Of a stretch of DNA of 64,000 nt, positions 1 to 9,269 are shown piece after piece. Source of the stretch: Rhizobium sp. Root483D2 (GTDB lineage Bacteria > Pseudomonadota > Alphaproteobacteria > Rhizobiales > Rhizobiaceae); NCBI RefSeq assembly GCF_001426685.1, contig NZ_LMFB01000012.1, positions 54,655 through 118,654 of the forward strand, read 5' to 3'. Under the pieces are notes generated by a model. The model made no database searches. It was not told where the DNA came from and saw only the letters and a list, made by a program, of their open reading frames with translations. The position numbers and the translations under genes are program-made. Every line of letters starts with the position of its first letter. Position 1 is the first letter of the stretch.

Positions 1-85
1 ATGATTGTAATTTTCGTGACTGACATCAGGTAATCCCTTCCTGAAGACGTCAGATCGCTTCGGGGTTTACCGCACTCAACTTCGA

Positions 86-457
86 CTATTCACCCCAAGC
101 GATAGTCACCTGATCGGGACTCGTGGGATGGTTAATCCAAATCCGGATGCGTGTTTTAACGAAAGGCACCTGTGCAATCGCAAATTGAGGATAAAGTGCG
201 TCAAAGAGGATAATCTCTTTGTTGACGGTATTCAAAATACCATCGAAATCGGGCTGACCTGCCTCAATTATCTCGGAGGCTGGTCCAAATGTAACGTGCG
301 TATCTCCATCGTTCCAATATAGCGCTGGAATGTTGATACAGTCGGGAGAAGAAAATATTCCTTGTCTGTCCATATGCAGAGGAATGACAACCTTTCTATG
401 GCCTGCAACGTATATACTTAGATATTCAGGTGTGATTGTGAGTTTTTCAACAGGCAC
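86..457 (-). CDS. Small hypothetical protein, putative immunity partner
   Basis: A 123-residue protein without signal peptide or membrane segment; I do not recognise its family. It follows the putative nuclease toxin gene by 4 nt. The start codon is GTG at 457, and a GGAAGG ribosome-binding stretch lies in the last codons of the upstream gene, so the two are probably translationally coupled. Base composition is visibly AT-richer than the chromosome to the right, as expected for transferred DNA. A cytosolic immunity protein is an inference from toxin-immunity gene order only; it could equally be an unrelated small protein. Confidence 0.55.
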   Translation of the reverse strand: MPVEKLTITPEYLSIYVAGHRKVVIPLHMDRQGIFSSPDCINIPALYWNDGDTHVTFGPASEIIEAGQPDFDGILNTVNKEIILFDALYPQFAIAQVPFVKTRIRIWINHPTSPDQVTIAWGE

Positions 458-461
458 AGAT

Positions 462-1193
462 TTAATACCTTCCGTTAGAGATTAATCCACCTTGAGATTT
501 ACTGCACCACAAACAATGCGGATAAATTCTGCTTGGTCTGCCAAGCGACTTTGGCACTTGATGGTCCCCGACAAAATGTCCCGTTGGCGTTCCCGGTGTC
601 TTTATACCACACCAATGGCAACCATAGGTACGTCCGATGCGATCAATTTCCGCCTGTTCCCTCCGGTTCAGCCGCCTGTTGGTTGCTGGCGCCGCAATCC
701 ACTCCTGTGCATAGGGTCCAATGCCGGTCCGCAGCAGCGTTAACTGCAGTGCGCGGAGTGTCGCCTCACGTGTGACAAATTCATTGGCGCGGATCATCCC
801 CTCGACCGTCTCGTAGGCTTGCGGGGTCGGCCGCCAGTTCGGGTCACGTCTTTGAACTGCGCGCAGCGCCTCCCGCATCCGGCCGATACTGATCGCCAGC
901 TGCACTTCCTGCATGGGCGTCACCGGCTGCCGTCGTCCAAGGATAAGGACCTGTCCCCCGTCGCGCGGCGGGCGGCGGTTGACGAGGATCGGCTGGTTTT
1001 CTGAGCCGTCTCCAACCCACTGCCCGCCGTCGGGATTGCCCGCCGGGACACGTGGCTGCTCGGGGCGAAAACCGGCCTTCCATTCCAACCATAAGGTCAG
1101 CGTCCGAATTTCGACGGCCATCGCCGCCTGCCGGTAGTTTAGTTGTGGCAGGCTCAGGGCTGCCGGGTCTGTCGAAATCATTGGCCACGTCAT
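462..1193 (-). CDS. Putative HNH-like nuclease toxin
   Basis: A 243-residue protein. Around residues 45-58 it has the motif RVPAGNPDGGQW, which from memory recurs in rhizobial phage-head and polymorphic-toxin proteins. The last 55 residues contain CHWC, then GHFVGDHQ with a DH pair, then CLWC followed by GG. Two CxxC knuckles around a DH motif fit a zinc-bound treble-clef HNH/endonuclease VII-like nuclease, so DNA or RNA cleavage is the likely activity. The gene is followed at 4 nt by a small AT-rich gene that could encode immunity. No secretion gene or Rhs/VgrG fusion is visible in the window, so delivery is unknown. The ATG at 1193 has only a weak purine-rich leader. Confidence 0.6.
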   Translation of the reverse strand: MTWPMISTDPAALSLPQLNYRQAAMAVEIRTLTLWLEWKAGFRPEQPRVPAGNPDGGQWVGDGSENQPILVNRRPPRDGGQVLILGRRQPVTPMQEVQLAISIGRMREALRAVQRRDPNWRPTPQAYETVEGMIRANEFVTREATLRALQLTLLRTGIGPYAQEWIAAPATNRRLNRREQAEIDRIGRTYGCHWCGIKTPGTPTGHFVGDHQVPKSLGRPSRIYPHCLWCSKSQGGLISNGRY

Positions 1194-1481
1194 CCGCTTT
1201 CAATTCAGTCGGACAATTGTGCGTGGTGCTGAGGCGGCGGGGATAAATTCAGGCTGGAAAAAAACCGGCGAAACACCTATCTTCCGGTCAACCCAATGAA
1301 CATGCGGTGCTTTTTCTGCGGCAGACGATCACGCCGGCAACGCCCTGTCTACTGGACGTCCCCGCTGTTCCGGAGCGAGGACCTTAAGCGCCTGGATAAG
1401 TAGGGTTGCTGATTTCGGTAACGACGCGTGATGCTCGTCATAATAGTCGTTGATTTCCTCGGCTTCGTGGCGTTCAGATGC
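1194..1481. other. Gap between toxin islet and dnaK promoter
   Basis: About 290 bases without a convincing gene. A long minus-strand open frame crosses it, but it is the antisense of dnaK. It presumably marks the junction between the AT-richer islet on the left and the conserved dnaK locus on the right. I saw no terminal repeats, tRNA or integrase. Confidence 0.5.
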
Positions 1482-1511
1482 CTTGCAGTCCGAAACACTG
1501 CTCCTTATATA
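1482..1511 (+). promoter_or_regulatory. RpoH (sigma-32) heat-shock promoter of dnaK
   Basis: CTTG at 1482-1485 is followed after 18 nt by CTTATAT at 1504-1510. The alphaproteobacterial RpoH pattern is CTTG, about 17-18 nt, then CYTATNT, so both boxes match. The -10 box ends 112 nt before the dnaK ATG. The transcription start is inferred. Confidence 0.7.
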
Positions 1512-1622
1512 CGCCCCATCACCGTGGCTATTCGCCGCGAATATTCCACAGACCATCCCGTTAGGGGCTGTCGCATGAATGCCTGACCGGGTTCTGACAG
1601 TCCGCTGCAAGGAGAGAACGAC

Positions 1623-3551
1623 ATGGCTAAAGTAATCGGTATCGACTTGGGAACGACCAACTCCTGCGTCTCCGTCATGGACGGCAAGGACGCGAAGGTC
1701 ATTGAGAATGCGGAAGGTGCACGCACCACGCCGTCGATCATTGCATTCAACGATGATGGCGAGCGTCTGGCGGGCCAGCCGGCCAAGCGCCAGGCCGTCA
1801 CCAATCCGGAAAACACGCTGTTTGCCGTCAAGCGCCTGATCGGCCGCCGGTACGACGACAAGCTCGTCGAAAAGGACAAGGCCCTCGTCCCTTACAAGAT
1901 CGTCAAGGGCGACAATGGCGATGCATGGGTCGAAGCGCAGGGCAAGGGTTATTCCCCCTCGCAGATCTCCGCCATGATCCTTCAGAAGATGAAGGAAACC
2001 GCAGAATCCTATCTCGGTGAAAAGGTCACGCAGGCCGTCATCACCGTTCCCGCTTACTTCAATGACGCGCAGCGCCAGGCAACCAAGGATGCCGGCCGCA
2101 TTGCCGGTCTCGAAGTTCTGCGCATCATCAACGAGCCGACCGCAGCAGCCCTCGCCTACGGCCTCGACAAGAAGGACGGCAAGACCATCGCCGTTTACGA
2201 CTTGGGTGGTGGTACGTTCGATATTTCCGTTCTGGAGATCGGCGACGGCGTCTTCGAAGTGAAGTCGACCAACGGCGACACCTTCCTCGGCGGTGAAGAC
2301 TTCGACATGCGTCTCGTCGAATATCTCGCAGCCGAGTTCAAGAAGGACCAGGGCATCGACCTGAAGAACGACAAGCTCGCTCTGCAGCGCCTCAAGGAAG
2401 CTGCCGAAAAGGCGAAGATCGAACTGTCGTCCTCGCAGCAGACCGAAATCAACCTGCCGTTCATCACGGCGGATGCGACCGGTCCGAAGCACCTGACCAT
2501 GAAACTGTCGCGCGCCAAGTTCGAAAGCCTGGTGGACGAGCTGGTTCAGCGCACCGTTGCTCCGTGCAAGGCAGCCTTGAAGGATGCCGGCGTTACCGCA
2601 GCCGAGATCGACGAAGTCGTTCTGGTCGGCGGCATGAGCCGCATGCCGAAGGTCCAGGAAGTCGTCAAGCAGCTGTTCGGCAAGGAGCCGCACAAGGGCG
2701 TCAACCCGGATGAAGTGGTTGCCATGGGCGCTGCCATTCAGGCCGGCGTGCTGCAGGGCGACGTCAAGGACGTTCTGCTCCTCGACGTGACGCCGCTGTC
2801 GCTGGGCATCGAAACTCTGGGTGGCGTGTTCACCCGCCTGATCGAGCGTAACACGACGATCCCGACAAAGAAGTCGCAGACCTTCTCGACGGCCGAAGAC
2901 AGCCAGAATGCCGTGACCATCCGCGTTTCGCAGGGCGAGCGCGAAATGGCCCAGGACAACAAGCTGCTGGGCCAGTTCGACCTGGTCGGCATTCCGCCGG
3001 CCCCGCGTGGCGTTCCGCAGATCGAAGTCACCTTCGATATCGACGCGAACGGCATCGTTCAGGTTTCGGCCAAGGACAAGGGCACTGGCAAGGAACATCA
3101 GATCCGGATCCAGGCATCGGGCGGTCTGTCTGACGCGGATATCGAGAAGATGGTCAAGGATGCCGAGGCCAATGCCGAAAACGACAAGAAGCGCCGTGAA
3201 GGTGTCGAAGCGAAGAACCAGGCCGAAAGCCTGATCCATTCGTCGGAAAAGTCGCTGAAGGAATTCGGTGACAAGGTCACGGAAGCCGAGCGCACCGCGA
3301 TCTCCGACGCAATCGCTTCGCTGAAGACCGCTGTCGAAGCGTCCGAACCGGATGCTGAAGACATCAAGACCAAGACCCAGACGCTTCTCGAAGCCTCGAT
3401 GAAGCTTGGCCAGGCGATGTATGAATCGCAGCAGACCGAAGCGGCCAATGCCGACGCGCAGGCCGATGCCGCCCGCGACAGCGATAGCGACATCGTCGAT
3501 GCCGACTATGAAGAAGTCAAAGACGAGGACGACCGCAAGAAGTCCGCATAA
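1623..3551 (+). CDS. dnaK: Molecular chaperone DnaK (Hsp70)
   Basis: A 642-residue Hsp70, the usual bacterial length. The N-terminal ATPase domain starts with [12 protein letters not shown] and carries the phosphate loop DLGGGTFD near residue 196 and [10 protein letters not shown] near 335. The substrate-binding domain and helical lid follow, ending in an acidic tail ([15 protein letters not shown]). It folds and refolds client proteins in the cytosol in an ATP cycle driven by DnaJ (next gene) and GrpE (not in the window). AAGGAG at 1609-1614 sets the ATG. An RpoH-type promoter lies upstream and a terminator follows at once, so dnaJ probably also has its own transcription. Confidence 0.99.
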   Translation: MAKVIGIDLGTTNSCVSVMDGKDAKVIENAEGARTTPSIIAFNDDGERLAGQPAKRQAVTNPENTLFAVKRLIGRRYDDKLVEKDKALVPYKIVKGDNGDAWVEAQGKGYSPSQISAMILQKMKETAESYLGEKVTQAVITVPAYFNDAQRQATKDAGRIAGLEVLRIINEPTAAALAYGLDKKDGKTIAVYDLGGGTFDISVLEIGDGVFEVKSTNGDTFLGGEDFDMRLVEYLAAEFKKDQGIDLKNDKLALQRLKEAAEKAKIELSSSQQTEINLPFITADATGPKHLTMKLSRAKFESLVDELVQRTVAPCKAALKDAGVTAAEIDEVVLVGGMSRMPKVQEVVKQLFGKEPHKGVNPDEVVAMGAAIQAGVLQGDVKDVLLLDVTPLSLGIETLGGVFTRLIERNTTIPTKKSQTFSTAEDSQNAVTIRVSQGEREMAQDNKLLGQFDLVGIPPAPRGVPQIEVTFDIDANGIVQVSAKDKGTGKEHQIRIQASGGLSDADIEKMVKDAEANAENDKKRREGVEAKNQAESLIHSSEKSLKEFGDKVTEAERTAISDAIASLKTAVEASEPDAEDIKTKTQTLLEASMKLGQAMYESQQTEAANADAQADAARDSDSDIVDADYEEVKDEDDRKKSA

Positions 3552-3575
3552 GTCTTCTTCCGTAAGCCCATCATC

Positions 3576-3606
3576 AACCCGGAGCCGCAAGGTTCCGGGT
3601 TTTTTG
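3576..3606 (+). terminator. Terminator after dnaK
   Basis: Arms AACCCGGAGCC and GGTTCCGGGTT (one mismatch) around a GCAA loop, followed by a run of T residues. It begins 24 nt past the dnaK stop and is a good intrinsic terminator. Confidence 0.85.
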
Positions 3607-3871
3607 TTGCCAGCGTCTATCAGCCGCAACAGTGACGGCGGACCATGCGAGCGGAAGCTTCATGCCGTGATCGGCCTTAGGCGGTGTTGCTGTGCGGCAA
3701 AAGCCCAAGGTAAAGCACCTTGATTCTGTGCTTTTCCGACAAAAAACGGCCGGGATGGTGTATTGCCTATGGTATCGCGCTTGAAGGTTTACTAAATCCT
3801 GTTGCAAGGAAATTTGGCGACCGCCGGGCAGCCGGTTTTGACGCGCCTATTCAACAGGACAATCTGCAAGT
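3607..3871. other. dnaK-dnaJ spacer with short hairpin
   Basis: About 265 bases without a gene. At 3712-3734 there is a perfect 7-bp hairpin, AAAGCAC/GTGCTTT with a 9-nt loop, followed by TTTTCC. It may be a second terminator or a copy of a short intergenic repeat. The dnaJ promoter should lie in the last 130 nt, but I could not assign boxes with confidence. Confidence 0.5.
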
Positions 3872-4999
3872 ATGAAACGTGATCTCTACGAAACGCTCGG
3901 CGTTGCGAAAACAGCAGACGAGAAAGAGCTCAAGAGCGCTTTCCGCAAACTCGCAATGAAGTATCACCCGGACAAAAACCCTGGTGATGCGGAAGCTGAA
4001 AAGACGTTCAAGGAGATCAGCCTCGCCTATGAAGTGCTGAAAGACCCACAGAAGCGTGCGGCCTATGACCGGTATGGCCATGCGGCATTCGAGCAGGGCG
4101 GCATGGGCGGCGGCGGCGGTATGGGCGGTGGCGCCGGAGGCTTCTCCGATATTTTCGAAGACATCTTTGGCGAGATGATGGGCGGCGGCCGCCAGCGGCG
4201 TTCGTCCGGTGGCCGTGAGCGCGGCGCCGATCTGCGCTACAATATGGAAATCTCGCTGGAAGAGGCCTATGCCGGCAAGACGGCACAGATCCGCGTACCG
4301 ACCTCCATCACCTGCGATGTCTGCACCGGCTCCGGCGCCAAGCCCGGCACCAAGCCGACCACCTGCGCCACCTGCCAGGGCTCCGGCCGCGTCCGCGCCG
4401 CCCAAGGGTTTTTCTCGATCGAGCGCACCTGCCCCACCTGTCAGGGCCGGGGCCAGACCATCGCCGATCCCTGCGGCAAGTGCCACGGCCAGGGCCGCAT
4501 CACCGAAGAGCGTTCGCTCTCGGTCAATATCCCGGCCGGCATTGAAGACGGCACGCGCATCCGCCTGTCCGGCGAGGGCGAAGCCGGTCTGCGCGGCGGG
4601 CCAGCGGGCGATCTCTATATCTTCCTGTCGGTCAAGCCGCATGAGTTTTACCAGCGCGATGGCGCCGATCTCTATTGCAGCGTGCCGATCTCGATGACGA
4701 CGGCAGCACTCGGCGGCAAGTTCGATGTGGCGACGCTCGACAGCACCAAGTCGCGGGTCTCGGTGCCGGAAGGTACGCAAGCCGGCAAACAGTTTCGCTT
4801 GAAGGGCAAGGGCATGCCGGTGCTGCGCTCCAGCCAGATCGGCGATCTCTACATCCAGATCCAGATCGAAACACCGCAGAACCTGACCAAGCGCCAGCGC
4901 GAGCTGCTGCGCGAGTTTGATGAGCTGTCCTCGAAGGAAAACAATCCGGAATCGGCGGGCTTCTTCTCCCGCATGAAGGATTTCTTCGATATCGAGTAA
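3872..4999 (+). CDS. dnaJ: Co-chaperone DnaJ (Hsp40)
   Basis: A 375-residue type I J-protein. The J domain (residues 1-70) has the HPD signature in YHPDKNPG, which triggers DnaK ATP hydrolysis. A glycine-rich linker ([12 protein letters not shown]) follows. The zinc-binding region near 145-210 has four CxxCxGxG repeats ([32 protein letters not shown]). The C-terminal substrate-binding domains complete the protein. It delivers unfolded clients to DnaK in the cytosol. A 265-nt spacer and a terminator separate it from dnaK, so the two may not be strictly co-transcribed. Confidence 0.99.
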   Translation: MKRDLYETLGVAKTADEKELKSAFRKLAMKYHPDKNPGDAEAEKTFKEISLAYEVLKDPQKRAAYDRYGHAAFEQGGMGGGGGMGGGAGGFSDIFEDIFGEMMGGGRQRRSSGGRERGADLRYNMEISLEEAYAGKTAQIRVPTSITCDVCTGSGAKPGTKPTTCATCQGSGRVRAAQGFFSIERTCPTCQGRGQTIADPCGKCHGQGRITEERSLSVNIPAGIEDGTRIRLSGEGEAGLRGGPAGDLYIFLSVKPHEFYQRDGADLYCSVPISMTTAALGGKFDVATLDSTKSRVSVPEGTQAGKQFRLKGKGMPVLRSSQIGDLYIQIQIETPQNLTKRQRELLREFDELSSKENNPESAGFFSRMKDFFDIE

Positions 5000-5044
5000 T
5001 CGTCGAACCGGCAGCTGGCCGAACGGACGATCTGCAATATATCC

Positions 5045-5076
5045 AGGCCGGAGGCAGCGATGCGTCCGGCCTTTTT
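5045..5076 (+). terminator. Terminator after dnaJ
   Basis: Perfect 8-bp stem AGGCCGGA/TCCGGCCT with a 12-nt loop, followed by TTTTC, about 45 nt past the dnaJ stop. Confidence 0.85.
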
Positions 5077-5124
5077 CGTTGGCCTGAAGCATCAAATAGC
5101 AATTCGCTTTCAGGAGGAATGCCA

Positions 5125-5844
5125 ATGACCTACGAGCTCTATTATTGGGACGGCATCCCCGGCCGGGGTGAATTCGCGCGTCTGGCGCTGGAACAGGCCG
5201 GTGCCGATTATGTCGATGTCGCCCGCACCGATGGCGGCATGGCGCGCATGATGGCGATGATGAAGACCAAGACGTCGGGCTTCACGCCGTTTGCCCCGCC
5301 CTTCCTGAAGGATGGCGACCTCGTCATCTCGCACGCCGCCAATATCCTGCTGTATCTGGGAAACCGGCTCGGCCTTGCGCCGGACGATGAAGCGGGGCGG
5401 ATAACCGCCAACGGGCTACAGCTTGGCATCACCGATTTTGTCGCCGAAGTCCACGACGTCCATCATCCGATCGGCGTGTCGCTCTACTTTGAGGACCAGA
5501 AGGACGAAGCACTGCGGCGCGCGGAGGATTTTCGCGGCGAACGGCTGCCGAAATTTCTAAGCTATTTCGAAAAACAGCTGGCGAAGAACGGCCAGGGACA
5601 GGTCCACGCTCTGTGTCATGCGCTCAGCTATGTTGATCTGTCGCTGTTTCATCTTGTCGAGGGGCTGCGTTACGCCTTCCCAAACACGATGGCTGCGGCA
5701 GAGCCGGAATATCCGCTTCTCGTTGCGCTTAATGCTCAGGTTCGGGACCTGCCACGGATCAAGGCCTATCTCGCCTCGGAACGCCGCCTTGCGTTCAACG
5801 AGCAGGGGATTTTCCGCTACTATCCTGAACTCGACGCATCGTAA
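5125..5844 (+). CDS. Glutathione S-transferase family protein
   Basis: A 239-residue soluble protein. The N-terminal thioredoxin-like domain starts TYELYYWDGIPGRGEFARLALEQAG, with the tyrosine and GRGE pattern of sigma/alpha-like transferases. The helical C-terminal domain follows from about residue 95 and keeps the conserved DLSLFHLVEGL helix. It probably conjugates glutathione to electrophiles; the substrate is unknown. ATG codons occur at 5119 and 5125. AGGAGG at 5112-5117 is only 1 nt from the first but 7 nt from the second, so I chose 5125. It faces the efflux operon convergently, ending 7 nt before it. Confidence 0.88.
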   Translation: MTYELYYWDGIPGRGEFARLALEQAGADYVDVARTDGGMARMMAMMKTKTSGFTPFAPPFLKDGDLVISHAANILLYLGNRLGLAPDDEAGRITANGLQLGITDFVAEVHDVHHPIGVSLYFEDQKDEALRRAEDFRGERLPKFLSYFEKQLAKNGQGQVHALCHALSYVDLSLFHLVEGLRYAFPNTMAAAEPEYPLLVALNAQVRDLPRIKAYLASERRLAFNEQGIFRYYPELDAS

Positions 5845-5851
5845 GCCCGGA

Positions 5852-7393
5852 CTATTCCATGACGGCGCTGTGGTCTATTGCCGGCGGAGCCTTTGGCTTG
5901 CGCAGCAAGAGGACCAGCGGCATCACCGCCAGCGACATGATCATCAGCAGCTTGAAGTCATCCATATAGGCGATGATCGTCGCCTGCAGCGTGATGATGC
6001 TGTCGAGCGAGGCACGCCCCACCGCCGTCATCGGATCGAGCCCTGCGGCAGCCGGTGCCTGGAAGGCATGGTTGAATGGTGTCACATAGGCTGCGATCGA
6101 GGCATGGTTGATCTGGGTGTTTTCAATCAGCAAGGCCGAGACGACGGCGATGCCGACGCTGGAGCCGATATTGCGCGAGAGATTGTAGAGCCCTGTCCCG
6201 TCGCCGCGCATTTCGGCCGGCAGCGTCGCAAAGGCGATCGTCGTCAGCGGCACGAACAGGAAGCCGAGACCGGCGCCCTGGATGAAGCCGACGGAGATGA
6301 TCGTCCATTGCGACACATCCGGCGTCCAGCCGATCATGTCATACATCGCCCAGGCGGTGATCGCGAGCCCGATGAACAAGAGGATGCGGGTATCGACCTT
6401 GCCGATCAGGCGGCCAACCACGAACATGCAGACCATCGTGCCCAGACCGCGTGGCCCCATGACGATTCCGGCGGTCACCACGGGATAGCCCATCAACGAC
6501 TGCAGATAAGGCGTCATCAGCGCCAGCGAGGCCAGATAGGTGACGCCGACGACGAAGATGAACAGCATGCTGACGGCAAAATTCTGATCGAGGAACAGGC
6601 GCGGATTGATGAAGGATTTTTTCGTCGTCAGCGTGTGGATGACCAGAAGATAGAAGGCGCTGGCGCAGACGATAGCCTCGATCAGGATTTCGCCGGAGGA
6701 AAACCAGTCGAGCTGGCCGCCACGGTCGAGAAACAGCTGCAGCGAGGCAATACCAAGGCTGAGCATGCCGAAGCCGAACCAGTCGAGCTTTGCCTGCGTG
6801 TCCAGCTTCGTTTCCTTGACGAAGACGCTGATGCCGGCAAAAGCGAGCGCGCCGATCGGTACGTTGATGTAGAACACCCAGCGCCAGCTGATATTTTCCG
6901 TCAGCCAGCCGCCGATGACGGGGCCGAGTACCGGGCCGACCATGACCGAAACTCCGAACAGGGCCATGGCCGATCCGCGCTCCTCGGTCGAATAGATGTC
7001 GAGCAGGATGCCCTGTGACAGGGGAACGAGCGCTGCGCCAAACAGGCCCTGCAGCAGCCGGAAGCCGACGATCTGCGGCAGCGATTGCGCAAGACCGCAT
7101 AAAACCGAGGCCGCTACGAAGCCGACGATCGCCACCAAAAGAACCCGCTTGCGGCCGAACTTCGCCGCCAGAAACCCTGATGGCGGCGTCATGATCGCGG
7201 CGGCGACGATATAGGAGGTCAACACCCAGTTGATCTGGTCGGCGCTTGCCGCAACGCTCCCTTGAATATAGGGCAGCGCCACATTGGCGATTGTCGTGTC
7301 GAGCGCCTGCATGATCACCGCAAGGATGATGCAGGCAGTAATGGCGCCGCGATTGGCAACGGGCGTCGTGGCGGCAGAGGCGATGCTGCTCAT
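5852..7393 (-). CDS. EmrB-type multidrug MFS transporter (DHA2)
   Basis: A 513-residue inner-membrane proton antiporter with about 14 predicted membrane helices, the DHA2 (EmrB/QacA) size. Motif A is seen as GFLAAKFGRKRVLL near residue 74, and motif C-like GPVLGPVIGGWLTE near 155. With the adjacent membrane-fusion protein it should expel lipophilic drugs across both membranes through an outer-membrane channel that is not encoded here. A longer open frame runs up to 7750, but the real start is the ATG at 7393, 5 nt after the HlyD stop. Last gene of the marR-hlyD-emrB operon. Confidence 0.93.
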   Translation of the reverse strand: MSSIASAATTPVANRGAITACIILAVIMQALDTTIANVALPYIQGSVAASADQINWVLTSYIVAAAIMTPPSGFLAAKFGRKRVLLVAIVGFVAASVLCGLAQSLPQIVGFRLLQGLFGAALVPLSQGILLDIYSTEERGSAMALFGVSVMVGPVLGPVIGGWLTENISWRWVFYINVPIGALAFAGISVFVKETKLDTQAKLDWFGFGMLSLGIASLQLFLDRGGQLDWFSSGEILIEAIVCASAFYLLVIHTLTTKKSFINPRLFLDQNFAVSMLFIFVVGVTYLASLALMTPYLQSLMGYPVVTAGIVMGPRGLGTMVCMFVVGRLIGKVDTRILLFIGLAITAWAMYDMIGWTPDVSQWTIISVGFIQGAGLGFLFVPLTTIAFATLPAEMRGDGTGLYNLSRNIGSSVGIAVVSALLIENTQINHASIAAYVTPFNHAFQAPAAAGLDPMTAVGRASLDSIITLQATIIAYMDDFKLLMIMSLAVMPLVLLLRKPKAPPAIDHSAVME

Positions 7394-7398
7394 GACCT

Positions 7399-8601
7399 TT
7401 ACTCTTGGGCGTGCGCGGTCGAATGGCCGAGAAGTTTCTGGATCATGTCCGGCAGGCCGCGCGCGTGGCCGGTATCGACGGCAACCAGCGTGCTCATGCC
7501 GACGCGCAACGGCGGCTTGCCTGCGGTCTCGTCGATCGTGACGCGCATTGGGATGCGCTGCACCACCTTCACCCAGTTGCCCGACGTGTTCTGTGCTGGA
7601 AGCAGCGCGAAGCTGGCACCGGAGGCGGGGCTGACGCTTGCCACCTTGCCCTTCCATTCGACACCCGGATAGGTATCGACGGTAATGGTCACCGACTGCC
7701 CCGGCTTTACATAGGTAAGCTCGGTTTCCTTCGGATTGGCCGCGATCCACATGTTCTGGGTGGAGACCAGCGAGAAGGCCTGCTGCGCCGCCTCCAGATA
7801 GCTGCCGGGCTGCAAGGCGTTGACATTGGTGACGACGCCATCGAAAGGCGCGCGCACCGTCGTATCGTCCAACTGGCGCTGCGCGTCATCGACGGCGGAT
7901 TTGGCCTCCAGATAAAGCGGGTTCTGCTCGATCGGCTGGCTGGTGTCGCCACCCAGCTGCGCCAGCGTCGTTTCGGCCTGGGCCTTGGCAACCGCCACCT
8001 TCTGCTTGGCGGCGTCCAGATCGTGCTTGGCCTGGTCATAAGTCGCATGCGAGGCCGCGGCATTGGTAATCAGGGTCTGCTGCCGGTCAAACGCGGTCTG
8101 GTAATAGGGAATATCGGCTTCGACCTGGGCAATCTGCGCCAATGTCTGGGCATAGCTCGCCTTGAGGTTCAACAGTTCGTTGCGGGAAGCGGCAAGCTTC
8201 GCCTGCGCCCCTTCGAGGGCGATGCGGAACGAATCCGGCTTCAGCTGGAACAGCACCTGTCCGGCCTTGACCTCCTCATTCTCGTGCACATTGACGCTGG
8301 CAACCGTGCCTGCGACGTCGGTCGAAACACCGGCCATATCCGCCTGCAGATAGGCATTGTCGGTTTCCATGATCTGGCCGCCGGTCACGTAGAAATAACC
8401 GCCGGCAACAAGGGCGACCGGCAGCAGCGCAAACAGGATCGGCCGCTTCAGGCTGCGGCGGCGGCGAGCGGTGCCTTCAGCGGGCAGGGGCTCGGCCAGC
8501 GCCGGAGGAGCGGTGTCGATCTTTGCCTCGGCCGTCGCGGGGCCGGAGGGTTCGAGGGCGGTGACATTGGCATTGGCGGGTATGCGAAGGGAGTCAGCCA
8601 T
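7399..8601 (-). CDS. EmrA/HlyD-type membrane fusion protein
   Basis: A 400-residue periplasmic adaptor. A short cytoplasmic N-terminus and one membrane helix (about 52-70, RPILFALLPVALVAGGYFYV) precede a biotinyl-lipoyl half (TDNAYLQADMAGVSTDVAGTVASV), a long alpha-helical hairpin rich in Ala, Gln and Lys, and the returning beta-barrel domain with TVRAPFDGVVTNV. It links the EmrB-like pump to an outer-membrane channel. The start overlaps the marR stop by 8 nt and the stop lies 5 nt before emrB, so the three genes form one operon. Confidence 0.93.
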   Translation of the reverse strand: MADSLRIPANANVTALEPSGPATAEAKIDTAPPALAEPLPAEGTARRRRSLKRPILFALLPVALVAGGYFYVTGGQIMETDNAYLQADMAGVSTDVAGTVASVNVHENEEVKAGQVLFQLKPDSFRIALEGAQAKLAASRNELLNLKASYAQTLAQIAQVEADIPYYQTAFDRQQTLITNAAASHATYDQAKHDLDAAKQKVAVAKAQAETTLAQLGGDTSQPIEQNPLYLEAKSAVDDAQRQLDDTTVRAPFDGVVTNVNALQPGSYLEAAQQAFSLVSTQNMWIAANPKETELTYVKPGQSVTITVDTYPGVEWKGKVASVSPASGASFALLPAQNTSGNWVKVVQRIPMRVTIDETAGKPPLRVGMSTLVAVDTGHARGLPDMIQKLLGHSTAHAQE

Positions 8602-9055
8602 GGTGCGTTTCTTTGTCGGCCGGCGCGCGGCAGGCCTGCAGGAGGTTGGATTTCATCAGGTCGAGAATGGCGACGAGTTTTTCACGATCCTCGTCGGGAA
8701 TGCCTTCAAGCGCTTCAAAGCGCGTCGCGTCGCCGATAGCGCGCATGTCGGACAACAGCCCGCGCGCCCGTTCGGTCGTGTAGAGAAGCTGGATGCGCCG
8801 GTCCGTCTCGTGGCGCCGGCGCTCGATAAAGCCGCGCTCGGCAAGCTTGTCGAGCACGCGCATCAGGGTGATCGGCTCGATTTCCAACAGTTCGGCAAGG
8901 CCGCTTTGATGGATGCCTTCGTTGCGCGCCAGGTAGGCGATCGTCTGCCATTGCGAGCGCGTCAGGCCCATATGTTTCGCACGCTGCTCGAAGCGCTTGC
9001 GCAGCAGCCGGGCAACATCGTGAAGCAGAAAGCCCAAAGTCGGGGTGAGGTTCAT
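8594..9055 (-). CDS. MarR-family repressor of the efflux operon
   Basis: A 153-residue winged-helix regulator. The DNA-recognition part is seen in LTRSQWQTIAYLARNEGIHQSGLAELLEIEPITLMRVLDKLAERGFIERR, and the wing in HETDRRIQLLYTT. Such proteins repress drug-efflux genes and are released by lipophilic ligands. It leads the marR-hlyD-emrB operon and has a perfect inverted repeat 27 nt upstream of its ATG, so autorepression together with the pump is the likely circuit. The inducing ligand cannot be read from sequence. Confidence 0.93.
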   Translation of the reverse strand: MNLTPTLGFLLHDVARLLRKRFEQRAKHMGLTRSQWQTIAYLARNEGIHQSGLAELLEIEPITLMRVLDKLAERGFIERRRHETDRRIQLLYTTERARGLLSDMRAIGDATRFEALEGIPDEDREKLVAILDLMKSNLLQACRAPADKETHHG

Positions 9056-9081
9056 TTCGTGAATGCCATATCATTAGCATG

Positions 9082-9102
9082 CATAAGATAAGCTATCTTA
9101 TG
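9082..9102. promoter_or_regulatory. MarR operator palindrome
   Basis: CATAAGATA, spacer AGC, TATCTTATG: a perfect 9-bp inverted repeat in the marR-recF spacer, 27 nt upstream of the marR start. Size and symmetry fit a MarR dimer site. Binding is inferred. Confidence 0.75.
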
Positions 9103-9269
9103 TGAGGTTTCGCATCTGCGCAATAAGACATATGTGCGCCGCGGCATTTCTCCTGTCACATCTCGGTGATCTGCTGGCGCGCGGCCGCGTGCGTGACGTT
9201 TACCGATGTTCCACCTTGCCATCGGCGCCTTCCCGGCTTAGCTCTCACCCCAAAGCAACCGGATTCTCC

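Noticed and set aside
1329-3629. 766-residue open frame on the minus strand across dnaK
   Set aside because: It is the antisense of dnaK, in a frame kept open by GC-rich codon bias. No family resemblance and no ribosome-binding site.
5618-7018. 466-residue plus-strand frame across the GST and EmrB genes
   Set aside because: It covers parts of two real genes in other frames and has no homology.
9102-9269. N-terminal extension of recF
   Set aside because: No RecF homology upstream of 9270, and it would begin within the MarR operator.
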